DNA of 24,073 bases from Planctomycetaceae bacterium UBA4732 (lineage in GTDB: Bacteria > Planctomycetota > Planctomycetia > Gemmatales > Gemmataceae), in the NCBI GenBank assembly GCA_002404095.1, contig DHJA01000015.1:9144-33216 (forward strand). The letters run 5' to 3'. Both the position numbers and the translations under genes were made by a program. Positions 8,813 through 15,985 of the stretch are shown piece by piece. The notes below the pieces were generated by a model. That model worked only from the letters and a program-made list of their open reading frames with translations, was not told the DNA's origin and did not search any database. How positions within the stretch are numbered: position 1 is the stretch's first letter; each line of letters begins with the position of its first letter.

Positions 8813-10405
8813 TTAGGGAGAGACTGCCAGCGCCGTTCGCCGCGCCGTCGGTTCCACCTCGTCGGACGGCAGCAACAACGGAGGAATCTGCATTTTGCCG
8901 CTCAGAAGATCGCGTTGCAGGGGAACGTCGGTCATACGCCGAAGGTGTTCCACCATCTCACGGCCGAACCTTCGTTCGACCATATTTAGATAATGCGGGT
9001 TGGTGTAGTAGCTTGTAAAAGCTTTGTCGCGGAAGCCCAGTACTTCACGCGCCGTCAGATGGCGCGTCGGCAACGGCAGGCAGTCGCGCGAGTGTTGGGA
9101 GTAGCCGGTCCAGGCCGAGGGAAGCGGGACGCCCTGACGCGCGGCCCGTTCGTAGAGCGGCGAACCGGGATACGCCATCGCGGAGTAGAAATTGGCGAAT
9201 TCGCAGTTGAGTTCCACGGCAAGGTCGAGCGTCGCCCCCATCGTCTCGGCGTCGTCCTCCGGCAGGCCGAAGATGTAATTACCGATGACGTTGATCCCGG
9301 CCGCCCGCACTTGACCGACGACTTCAAAGACCTGTTGTTGGTCAAATCGCTTGTCCACGCCGGCCCGGACCCGTTCGGAACCCGCTTCGATGCCCAAAGC
9401 CAGCCAGGTGAAGCCGGCTTCGCGTAGTTTGTCGAGCATTCCCTCTTTGACGGTATCGACCCGCGCGTAGGCCCACAGATTAAGGTCATATTTGCGGCGG
9501 ATAAGCCCTTCGCAGATGCCAAGGATGTGCTTGCGATTTAAAACAAACATCTCGTCAGCGATCTTGATATTCCGAATACCGTAGCGCTGGACGAGTACGT
9601 CGATCTGCGCCAAAACTGCGTCCACACTCCAATAGCGATAGCTGTTGCTTGTTTCCCGAAGCCCGCCCGCCCGCTCGCCGGTGCGAAACGGCGCTTGGAT
9701 GCAGCAGAAAGAGCAGTGGAAAGGGCACCCCAGCGTGGTGTAAATCGCCGCATAAGGTTGGCGGTCGCGGCCATCCAGACAGTGCCAGTTGTGGGCGCGG
9801 TAGCGGACCATCGGCAACAGATCCCAGGCTTGGTTTGGCATCCGCACATCGAGATCGGACACGAGCGGACGATCCGGCGTCACGCGCGGCCGGCCGGCGT
9901 CGCGGTGCCAGAGGCCCGGCACTTGCGCCAGGTCCGGGCAAGGCGTCTTGAGCGCTTCCACCAAATCCACTAGCGTATGCAGCCCTTCGCCCGCCGCGAC
10001 GAAATCCGCGTCCTCTTCCGCAAGCGTGCGCTCCGGTAAGGCCGTCACATGGCCGCCCACCAGGATCACTTTCTGCTCGGGCGCCAACTTCTTGACGGCC
10101 GTGCAAACGCGGCCGGCAGCAGTCATTACTTGCGTCGACGCGGACGGCTGTTGTCCATAAGCCACCACCGCCGTCAACAGCGGCGCCGCGTCGCGGACGC
10201 GCTCCGCCAACTGGTCGGCGCTCAACCCCTCGGCCTCGCCGTCGATTAGCTCGACCGACAGGCCGCCCGTGCGACAGAAGCTCGCCATCAGCCCAGCCCA
10301 AACGGGATTTTCCACAGCGGCCAGCTCGTTTGCCAGCGACTGGTAGACCTGGGTGCGGCTCGACGGATTGACAAGCAGCAGGTCGAGTTTGCGGCCGACG
10401 GCCAT
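8813..10405 (-). CDS. B12-binding-domain radical SAM enzyme (530 aa)
   Basis: Cobalamin-dependent radical SAM protein (COG1032-like). Residues ~5-150 form the B12-binding Rossmann domain (LLLVNPSSR, VVAYGQQ, VILVGGHVTALPERTLAE, FVAAGEG). The radical SAM core follows, with the [4Fe-4S] cysteines C227, C231 and C234 (CPFHCSFC), then IKIADEMF and ALGIEAGSERV. No DxHxxG motif is seen, as is usual for this class. The reading frame is open up to 10453, but ATG at 10405 (MAVGRKLDLLL) is chosen: it overlaps the aminotransferase-family stop as TAATG and has GGGAGG 8 bases upstream. The tight coupling to the ColD-like dehydratase suggests the substrate belongs to the same sugar pathway, for example C-methylation or a rearrangement; this is inference. 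Other COG1032 roles (lipid or phosphonate methylation) remain possible. Confidence 0.88.
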   Translation of the reverse strand: MAVGRKLDLLLVNPSSRTQVYQSLANELAAVENPVWAGLMASFCRTGGLSVELIDGEAEGLSADQLAERVRDAAPLLTAVVAYGQQPSASTQVMTAAGRVCTAVKKLAPEQKVILVGGHVTALPERTLAEEDADFVAAGEGLHTLVDLVEALKTPCPDLAQVPGLWHRDAGRPRVTPDRPLVSDLDVRMPNQAWDLLPMVRYRAHNWHCLDGRDRQPYAAIYTTLGCPFHCSFCCIQAPFRTGERAGGLRETSNSYRYWSVDAVLAQIDVLVQRYGIRNIKIADEMFVLNRKHILGICEGLIRRKYDLNLWAYARVDTVKEGMLDKLREAGFTWLALGIEAGSERVRAGVDKRFDQQQVFEVVGQVRAAGINVIGNYIFGLPEDDAETMGATLDLAVELNCEFANFYSAMAYPGSPLYERAARQGVPLPSAWTGYSQHSRDCLPLPTRHLTAREVLGFRDKAFTSYYTNPHYLNMVERRFGREMVEHLRRMTDVPLQRDLLSGKMQIPPLLLPSDEVEPTARRTALAVSP

Positions 10406-11628
10406 TAGTCGCCTCCCTTCATTTCGGCGGCGAGCGCGTTGAGCATCGCGCACAGCCGGAGGATTTTGTCCCTTTCCAGAGTCGGATAGTTGCCGATATA
10501 GGCGCCGAAGAAATGCACGTGATCGGCCCGAGGAAAGTCCTTCCAGGCGTCCGGCCCGAGCAGGCGCTTGAGATAGGGCTGGCGAATCTGGTTGCCGCCG
10601 CCCGCTGTGCCGCGGCGAAACTCCACCCCGCTCGTCCGCATCGCGGCCATGACGGCGGCCATCAGCGCTTCATCGGGATGCTTGAGAACCAGCGTCAGGG
10701 CGTAGTTGCTGCTGCCCTCGGTTGCGAAATCCGTTTGATACCATTGCGGGTTGAGATTATCCAGAAATAGGGCGAGATTTTCGCCACGCCGACGGTTGCC
10801 CTCGTCGAGCCGTTTTAGCTGCGACCGGCCGAACACCGCATTGATCTCCGTGCTGCGGACGTTGTAACCGGGCAGCGCGAAGATAAAGTCTGGATTGAGG
10901 TCCGGGTGTTCGTCGGCATAGTCGCGGCGGCGGCTCTCGGATTCCAATTCGCGGATCATGCCGTGCGAGCGCAACATGCGCACGGTTTCATAAAAATCGG
11001 CGTCGTTGGTGCAGACCATGCCGCCTTCCACCGTGCTCAGGTGGTGGGCGTAATAGAAAGAAAAGTTGGACGCCAGCCCGAATGAGCCGAGCTTACGGCC
11101 CTCGAACGTCGCCCCATGCGACTCGCAAACGTCCTCCAATAACGCCACGCCACGCGCCGCCAACTCGTCCAGCAGCGTCCGGTTCAGAGCGTTGTAGCCG
11201 AGTACATGCGTCAGGAAAACGGCGCGCGTTCGCGGCGTGATCTTCTCCAAAATCTGGCGATGGTCCATGCCGAGGGTGCGCGGGTCAATGTCCACAAAAA
11301 CGGGCGTGAATCCGCAATGGAGCGCCGCGGCAATGTCGGAAACCCAGGTCACGGTCGGCAGGATAATTTCCCCTACGCCGACGCGATCCTTCAGCGCCGC
11401 CAGCGTCAACAGGTTCGCGGAGGAACCGGAGTTCACAAAGACGCTATAGCGCACGCCGACCCATTCCGACCACTCGCGCTCGAAGGCGCGGACGTTGCGC
11501 GATTGAGTCAGGACGGGGTCTTCCTGGTTCAGCAACGCACAAACGGCGTCGAGGTCGTCGCGCGTGATGTTGTTCTTCATCAGCGGCCAATCGAGCCTGG
11601 TTTGTAAGGCGGTCGCGGCGTGGTTCAT
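10405..11628 (-). CDS. PLP-dependent sugar 3-dehydratase, ColD/RfbH-like
   Basis: A DegT/DnrJ/EryC1/StrS fold protein of 407 aa in which the usual PLP-binding lysine is replaced by histidine: the motif is FYYAHHLSTVEGG, with H195 at the lysine position. The same swap defines ColD (GDP-4-keto-6-deoxymannose 3-dehydratase) and RfbH/E1, which remove the C3 hydroxyl instead of transaminating. Other family marks are VNSGSSANLL (65-74), D166 in LLEDVCESHGA, and LPGYNVRSTEINA. ColD-like wording is seen throughout the chain, and no extra [2Fe-2S] cysteine set like RfbH is evident, so ColD is the closer model. Start ATG at 11628 overlaps the E1 beta stop (TGATG). The ColC/Fcl-like reductase three genes upstream fits as a later step. 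The substrate, GDP-hexose or GDP-heptose, is unproven. Confidence 0.87.
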   Translation of the reverse strand: MNHAATALQTRLDWPLMKNNITRDDLDAVCALLNQEDPVLTQSRNVRAFEREWSEWVGVRYSVFVNSGSSANLLTLAALKDRVGVGEIILPTVTWVSDIAAALHCGFTPVFVDIDPRTLGMDHRQILEKITPRTRAVFLTHVLGYNALNRTLLDELAARGVALLEDVCESHGATFEGRKLGSFGLASNFSFYYAHHLSTVEGGMVCTNDADFYETVRMLRSHGMIRELESESRRRDYADEHPDLNPDFIFALPGYNVRSTEINAVFGRSQLKRLDEGNRRRGENLALFLDNLNPQWYQTDFATEGSSNYALTLVLKHPDEALMAAVMAAMRTSGVEFRRGTAGGGNQIRQPYLKRLLGPDAWKDFPRADHVHFFGAYIGNYPTLERDKILRLCAMLNALAAEMKGGD

Positions 11629-12728
11629 CAGAATGGCCCCTTGAATTCAACGCATTGCAGATCCGGTTTTTCTTCGGGCAGCCAGCCGGTTTCTCTTCCT
11701 TCCACGAGGTCGCGCGCCGCGGCGGCGATGGTGCGGGCGTTGGGATAATACAGCGCTTCCAGGCCCGGCGTCGTCGGACAGGTGACGGGGGCAAATCCCA
11801 TCCGGCGGACGCGTACGTCGCGGACGGCCATAAGCCTCTCCGCGACCTGGGCCACAATCTCCGCGCCGGCGCCACACGTCACCCAACCGTTGTCCACCAC
11901 CAGCAAGCGGCCGGTCTTTTCCACGGATGCGGCGATGGAATCCATGTCGAGCGGGCTGAGCCAGATCGGGTCGATGACCTCCGCCCGGACGCCAATCACT
12001 TCCAGGTAACGGTGCGCCGCCAGGCACTCCATCTGCATCTGCGAGATGCCGACAATCGTCACGTCCTCGCCGACAGCGGTGACGCGCGCCCTGCCTGGCA
12101 GGACCGTGTATTCGCCTTCAGGGACCGGCCCACTCTGAAAATGCAGCAGTCGATGTTCCACGTACAGCACCGGATTGTCGTCGCGGACGGCGGCCGCCAG
12201 ACAGCCTTTCGCGTCATAGGGCGTGGACGGCGCCACGACCTTCAGCCCCGGAACGTGCATGAAAAAGCTGTACAGCCCCTGTGAGTGCTGGGCACCCTGT
12301 CCCCAGCTTTTCCCGATCATGGCGCGGACGACGAGCGGAACCGACACGCGGCCGCCGTACATATAGCGGCATTTAGCGGCGACATTAACGAGCTGATTCA
12401 TCGCTAACATCAGGAAGTCCATGCGAATGTGGACATGGATGGGGCGCAACCCAGCCAGGGCCATGCCGACGGCCACGCCGGCCATGGCGTCCTCGGACAG
12501 CGGCGTGCCGAAGACACGGTCGGGGCCGTACTTCTCGAGCAATCCGCGCGTCGTTCCCTGAATCGCCTTGGGATCGTCCACGTCCAGGCCGAACAGCACC
12601 ACGGCGGCGTCGCGGGCCATTTCCAGGTCGGCGGCTTCGCGGACGGCCTCCACGTAAGACAGCGTTCGTCCGCTGGCGGCCGGCAGAGCGGCCCGCCTCA
12701 CCGGAACGGGCTTCAGGTTAGTGGGCAT
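11628..12728 (-). CDS. TPP-dependent E1 component, beta subunit (transketolase-like)
   Basis: Homologue of pyruvate/2-oxoacid dehydrogenase E1 beta, 366 aa. It has TPLSED with the catalytic glutamate (E79), AVGMALAGLRPI, NVAAKCRYMYGG, GQGAQHSQGLYSFF, VPGLKVVAPSTPYDAKG and a C-terminal VVDNGWVTCGAGAEI region. It pairs with the E1 alpha gene, which it overlaps by 11 bases; AAGGAGG lies 6-7 bases before the ATG. No E2 lipoyl acyltransferase or E3 gene is nearby. In this setting it probably forms an alpha2beta2 enzyme that makes a hydroxyalkyl-TPP from a 2-oxoacid or ketose and passes the carbon unit to another acceptor, perhaps a 4-keto sugar. An ordinary dehydrogenase role supplying acyl groups cannot be excluded. 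Confidence 0.88.
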   Translation of the reverse strand: MPTNLKPVPVRRAALPAASGRTLSYVEAVREAADLEMARDAAVVLFGLDVDDPKAIQGTTRGLLEKYGPDRVFGTPLSEDAMAGVAVGMALAGLRPIHVHIRMDFLMLAMNQLVNVAAKCRYMYGGRVSVPLVVRAMIGKSWGQGAQHSQGLYSFFMHVPGLKVVAPSTPYDAKGCLAAAVRDDNPVLYVEHRLLHFQSGPVPEGEYTVLPGRARVTAVGEDVTIVGISQMQMECLAAHRYLEVIGVRAEVIDPIWLSPLDMDSIAASVEKTGRLLVVDNGWVTCGAGAEIVAQVAERLMAVRDVRVRRMGFAPVTCPTTPGLEALYYPNARTIAAAARDLVEGRETGWLPEEKPDLQCVEFKGPF

Positions 12729-13758
12729 GTTGGGCCTCCTTGAAAACGTCGGTGTACAGCTCTTGGGCGTCAGGAAAGGGACAGGCCTTCGCGTGAGCGA
12801 AGGCGGCGGCCACTTCTTCCTCTATTTCCGCTTCGATTTGTGCGCGGCACCCCGGCTCGACCAGCGCGGCCAAGCGGGACACCTGATCGTTCTCCATCCA
12901 CGGACGGGCTTCTTCCTCGGTGCGATAGCCGAGACGATAATCTTGACCGGGGCCGACGTGCTCCTGCCAGCGGTAGGTCATTACCTCGAAGAAATAGGGC
13001 CCTTGTCCGTCGCGGATTTGTGCGACCACGTCTTGGGTGCGCTCGAACAAGCGCAGCACGTCGTTGTCCTCGATCCGCTCGGCCGGCACGCCATGCGCGC
13101 GGGCGCGCTCGCAGATCGCCAAACTCCCTTGGCGACGGCTTTGGTGGGTGTGGATGGCGTACTGGTTGTTTTCGCACACAAACAAGATCGGCAATTGCTT
13201 TAGGGCTGCGAAGTTCAGGCTCTCGGCGAAAACGCCTTCTTCCGTGGCGCCGTCTCCGAAAAAACTGGCGACGACGGCGGTCGAAGAAGGTGGGCCACTC
13301 GCTCCGCGAGTGGCTTTGCTACCCTCCTCACGCGGGACGGCAGTCGACCCATTTGCCGCTCGCGGAGCGAGCGGCCCACCATAGCGAAAGGCGTAGGCGT
13401 AGCCGACCGCGTTGGGAATGGTCGTGCCGACGACGGCCGACGTGCCCATCACGCCGGCCTCGGGGTCGATCAGGTGCATCGACCCGCCCTTGCCGCGCGA
13501 GCAGCCGCCAGCCTTACCGTACAGCTCCGCCGTCATCTCGTTGAGGCTGCCGCCCTTGGCGAGATAGAGGGCGTGGCCGCGGTAACTGCCGAAAACCACA
13601 TCGTCGGGCCGCAGCGCTTCGCAGACGCCTACCGACACCGCTTCCTGGCCAATCGACAGGTGAACGGGGCTTTTAATCTGGTCGCCGGGATAAGCGCGGG
13701 CAATCTCTTCTTCCACTCGGCGTATCCGGTACAAGGATCTATACAGCCGCTCGTACAT
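12718..13758 (-). CDS. TPP-dependent E1 component, alpha subunit, with in-frame insertion
   Basis: Homologue of pyruvate dehydrogenase E1 alpha, 346 aa. Key marks are SIGQEAV (35-41), YRGHALYLAKGG (59-70), GGCSRGKGGSMH (84-95) and the TPP/Mg signature from GDG (168-170) to NN (197-198). Between Y126 and S158, just before the GDG strand, is an additional stretch of 31 residues rich in P, A, G and R encoded by a palindromic DNA element (13289-13380); family members normally have only a few residues here. The frame is open to 13986, but ATG at 13758 is chosen because family homology begins there (MYERLYRSLYRIRRVEEEIA) and GGAGG lies about 10 bases upstream. The gene overlaps the upstream reductase gene by 20 bases and the E1 beta gene by 11. 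Function should survive if the insert forms a surface loop. Confidence 0.88.
   Translation of the reverse strand: MYERLYRSLYRIRRVEEEIARAYPGDQIKSPVHLSIGQEAVSVGVCEALRPDDVVFGSYRGHALYLAKGGSLNEMTAELYGKAGGCSRGKGGSMHLIDPEAGVMGTSAVVGTTIPNAVGYAYAFRYGGPLAPRAANGSTAVPREEGSKATRGASGPPSSTAVVASFFGDGATEEGVFAESLNFAALKQLPILFVCENNQYAIHTHQSRRQGSLAICERARAHGVPAERIEDNDVLRLFERTQDVVAQIRDGQGPYFFEVMTYRWQEHVGPGQDYRLGYRTEEEARPWMENDQVSRLAALVEPGCRAQIEAEIEEEVAAAFAHAKACPFPDAQELYTDVFKEAQHAH
13289..13380. repeat. REP-like double-hairpin palindromic element inside E1 alpha
   Basis: The two 26-base ends (13289-13314 and 13355-13380) are inverted repeats with only two mismatches. Each end has GGTGG/CCACC at the outside and a 9-bp hairpin: GCCACTCGC-TCC-GCGAGTGGC on the left (13294-13314), GCCGCTCGC-GGA-GCGAGCGGC on the right (13355-13375). 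The two mismatches between the ends are the two halves of one base pair: A-T in the left stem, G-C in the right. The 40-base centre is not palindromic. The element encodes residues 127-157 of E1 alpha without breaking the frame. It resembles REP/BIME-type dispersed palindromes and Rickettsia palindromic elements in behaviour; whether it is dispersed in this genome is not visible here. Confidence 0.85.
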
Positions 13759-14701
13759 GGTGCGGGTCCTCCGTGACCTCATGGGTGCGGAACCAGGCGT
13801 AGGTTTCTTCCAGGGCGGCGCGGAAATCCGTCGATGGTTTCCAGCCCAGTGCGGAAAGTGGCTCGGCGTCGAGGGCTTTGCGCGGCATTCCGTCGGGCCG
13901 GCTTGTGTCGAAGACAATGCGGCCGCGATAGCCGACGACCGCTGCAATGAGCCGAGCCGTCTCCTTGATGGATATTTCCGATCCACTACCGAGATTAAGC
14001 GGCTCGTCGCCGTCGTAGCGCCGCATGGCGAAAAGGCAGGCGTCGGCCAAGTCGCGGACGTAGAGGAATTCGCGCACGGGCCGGCCGGTGCCCCACACTA
14101 CGACGGCCTCTTCATTCCGCATCTTGGCTTCGTGCATCCGGCGCATCAGTGCGGGGATGACGTGGCCGTTTTCGGGGCTGAAATCGTCGAACGGGCCGAA
14201 GGAATTGGCGGGAATGGCGGTGATGAATGGCGCGCCGCATTGCCGCCGGTAGGCCTGGCACAGCTTCCAACCGGCCAACTTGGCGACGGCGTAGGCGTCG
14301 TTGGTCGGCTCCAGAGGGCCGGTGAGGAGCGCTTCGGGCCGCATCGGTTGCGGGGCGAGGCGCGGGTACGAACAAGAACTCGCCAGATATAGCAACTTGG
14401 CGACGCCGGAGCGGCTCGCCTCGGCGATCACGTGGGCGGCGACGAGGAGGTTGTCGAGCATGAGGTCGGCAGGCCGGTTCTGATTGGCGCCGATGCCACC
14501 GGACTTGCCGGCGGCCAAAAACACATATTGCGGACGCGCCCAGGAGAAGAAGGCGGCGACCCGGCCGGCGTCGGTAAGGTCCGGTTCGTCGGGAGGGACG
14601 CCGACGAGCCGGCGATAACCTTCAGCGCGGAGTCGCTCCAGCAAAGCGCGGCCGATGGGCGTCGTGCCGCCGGCGACAAAAATGGAGGCGTTCAGGTCCA
14701 T
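13739..14701 (-). CDS. GDP-fucose/colitose synthase-like epimerase-reductase
   Basis: SDR protein of 320 aa closely resembling Fcl (GDP-L-fucose synthase) and ColC (GDP-colitose synthase), which epimerise a GDP-4-keto-6-deoxy sugar and then reduce it with NADPH. All active-site residues known in E. coli Fcl are present with an offset of one: S108 and C110 in SSCSYP, Y137 and K141 in NDAYAVAK, and H180 in ENGHVIPAL. Cys and His are the epimerisation residues, so both activities should be intact. LEPTNDAYAVAKLAG and GGIGAN are typical of the family. In colitose synthesis an enzyme of this kind follows ColD, which is encoded three genes downstream here. It begins 20 bases after hddA and overlaps E1 alpha by 20 bases. 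The true substrate could be a heptose derivative. Confidence 0.87.
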   Translation of the reverse strand: MDLNASIFVAGGTTPIGRALLERLRAEGYRRLVGVPPDEPDLTDAGRVAAFFSWARPQYVFLAAGKSGGIGANQNRPADLMLDNLLVAAHVIAEASRSGVAKLLYLASSCSYPRLAPQPMRPEALLTGPLEPTNDAYAVAKLAGWKLCQAYRRQCGAPFITAIPANSFGPFDDFSPENGHVIPALMRRMHEAKMRNEEAVVVWGTGRPVREFLYVRDLADACLFAMRRYDGDEPLNLGSGSEISIKETARLIAAVVGYRGRIVFDTSRPDGMPRKALDAEPLSALGWKPSTDFRAALEETYAWFRTHEVTEDPHHVRAAV

Positions 14702-14721
14702 GGGTGCAACTCTTCGTGGGT

Positions 14722-15780
14722 TCAGACGGCGACGGCCAACTCCTCATGCGGAGCGGCCTGGAGCGTGCGGGCCATCTCGGCTTCTCGATAATCCACACCC
14801 GGTTCGTAGAAAATAATCTGGCTGCCCGCCGACTCGAACGCGAACGGCACGTGAATTTGCTGGCGTAGGGCCGACAGTACCGAGGCGCGTTTTTCGGGCG
14901 GCACGAACAGCAGCAAGAAGCCGCCGCCGCCGGCGCCGGTGAGCTTGCCGCCGACGGCCCCGGCCGCGCGAGCCTTGTCGTAAAGGGCGTCCAGGCTCGG
15001 ATTGGTCACTTTGTCGCTGAGGCCGCGCTTGATCTGCCACGCTTCGTGGAGCAATTCTCCGAAGGAACGCAAGTCGGCGCCGCCCACCAGCAAATCGATT
15101 CCCTCTTCCACCAACCCGCGGAGCGCTTTGAGCTGCCGGCGCTTACCCTCAATGTTCACGACGTAACTTCGCGCCACGTCTGAAGCGGTCCGCGAGACAC
15201 CCGTGTAAAAGAGCATCAGGTGCGACTGCAACTCGGCCAACCGGCCCGACGCCAGGGGTACGGGGTCAACGTCAATCCGGCGGTCGGGATGGAATTGGAC
15301 ATATTTCAGACCGCCAAAAGCAGCCATGACCTGATCCTGCGACCCGACGGTCTCGCCCACTAGTTCTTGCTCGACGTGAATACTCTCACGCGCCAGTTCC
15401 ATCTTGGTGCGCGTCTCTCCGCGTAGGGCGTACAGCGCGTTGAGAAGGCCCACGGTAAACGCCGAGCTGGACCCCATGCCGCTACGCGCCGGCAGGTCGC
15501 CGTCGTGGTGCAGTTCGAGGCCGCGGTCGAATTGGAGATAGTTCAGGGCCGCCCGCACCACCGGATGACCGATATCGTCCACCGTGTTGCACGTTTCGAT
15601 GTTTCGGTAGACGACGCGGATACGGTGTTCAAAGAACGGCGGTAGATGGCGACAGGTGAGATAGCAGTATTTGTCGATGGTGGCCGCGAGGACGGCCCCG
15701 CCGTGAGTGCAATACCAGGAGGGGTAGTCGGTGCCGCCCCCGAAAAAGGAGATGCGGTACGGCGTCCGGCAGATAATCAT
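14722..15780 (-). CDS. hddA: GHMP-family heptose 7-phosphate kinase, HddA-like
   Basis: Probable D-glycero-alpha-D-manno-heptose 7-phosphate kinase, which phosphorylates C1 in the GDP-heptose route. At 352 aa it has the family size. It begins MIICRTPYRISFFGGGTDYP, has the GHMP phosphate-binding loop PARSGMGSSSAF (97-108), QDQVMAAFGG, and the C-terminal GGKLTGAGGGGF. Start ATG at 15780 with GAGGA about 7 bases upstream. It is the first gene of the 13-gene block, followed 20 bases later by the Fcl-like gene; the partner guanylyltransferase HddC is near the far end of the block. Other GHMP kinases such as L-fucokinase or galactokinase-like enzymes share the loops, but the N-terminal FFGGGTDYP and the HddC partner favour HddA. 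Confidence 0.85.
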   Translation of the reverse strand: MIICRTPYRISFFGGGTDYPSWYCTHGGAVLAATIDKYCYLTCRHLPPFFEHRIRVVYRNIETCNTVDDIGHPVVRAALNYLQFDRGLELHHDGDLPARSGMGSSSAFTVGLLNALYALRGETRTKMELARESIHVEQELVGETVGSQDQVMAAFGGLKYVQFHPDRRIDVDPVPLASGRLAELQSHLMLFYTGVSRTASDVARSYVVNIEGKRRQLKALRGLVEEGIDLLVGGADLRSFGELLHEAWQIKRGLSDKVTNPSLDALYDKARAAGAVGGKLTGAGGGGFLLLFVPPEKRASVLSALRQQIHVPFAFESAGSQIIFYEPGVDYREAEMARTLQAAPHEELAVAV

Positions 15781-15806
15781 CCCTGATCCTCGTCACAGGT
15801 GCGGCG

Positions 15807-15824
15807 CCTCGGATCCTTCCGAGG
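15807..15824 (-). other. Leader hairpin upstream of hddA
   Basis: A perfect 7-bp stem (CCTCGGA at 15807-15813, TCCGAGG at 15818-15824) with a 4-base loop. It lies in the predicted untranslated leader about 27 bases before the hddA start codon. There is no T-run, so it is not a terminator; it could stabilise the transcript or be incidental. Confidence 0.3.
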
Positions 15825-15873
15825 GCTGGCATGGTGCAAACCTGGGTCAAGCGAACGCCGTCAATGGAACAAG

Positions 15874-15902
15874 ATTGTTGTCATAAGTGGAATGCTTGTC
15901 AA
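15874..15902 (-). promoter_or_regulatory. Candidate promoter of the glycan operon
   Basis: On the minus strand a perfect TTGACA (15902-15897) is followed after 17 bases by AACAAT (15879-15874, 4 of 6 matches to TATAAT). Transcription would start near 15867 and give a leader of about 87 bases before hddA. It is the best sigma-70-like match in the 205-base gap between the kinase gene and hddA. Planctomycete promoters are poorly defined, so consensus matching is only a guide. Confidence 0.45.
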
Positions 15903-15947
15903 GGCGAGCATGGAAAGCTGGGTGAACGGTGAACGAATAGGGCAAGA

Positions 15948-15967
15948 GAGCCGATCAGCGACGGCTC
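15948..15967 (-). terminator. Weak hairpin after the histidine kinase gene
   Basis: Stem GAGCCG (15948-15953) with CGGCTC (15962-15967) and an 8-base loop, 19 bases beyond the kinase stop codon. On the minus strand only a broken T tract (TCTTGCCC) follows. It could help end the kinase transcript but is not a strong intrinsic terminator. Confidence 0.25.
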
Positions 15968-15985
15968 CTCATTCGAGAGACCTCA

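Noticed and set aside
10406..10453. 16-residue N-terminal extension of the radical SAM protein
   Set aside because: Arg-rich and inside the dehydratase gene; the TAATG-coupled ATG at 10405 has a strong ribosome site.
13759..13986. 76-residue N-terminal extension of E1 alpha
   Set aside because: Runs through the upstream reductase gene, has no family similarity, and the ATG at 13758 has a ribosome site and begins the conserved region.
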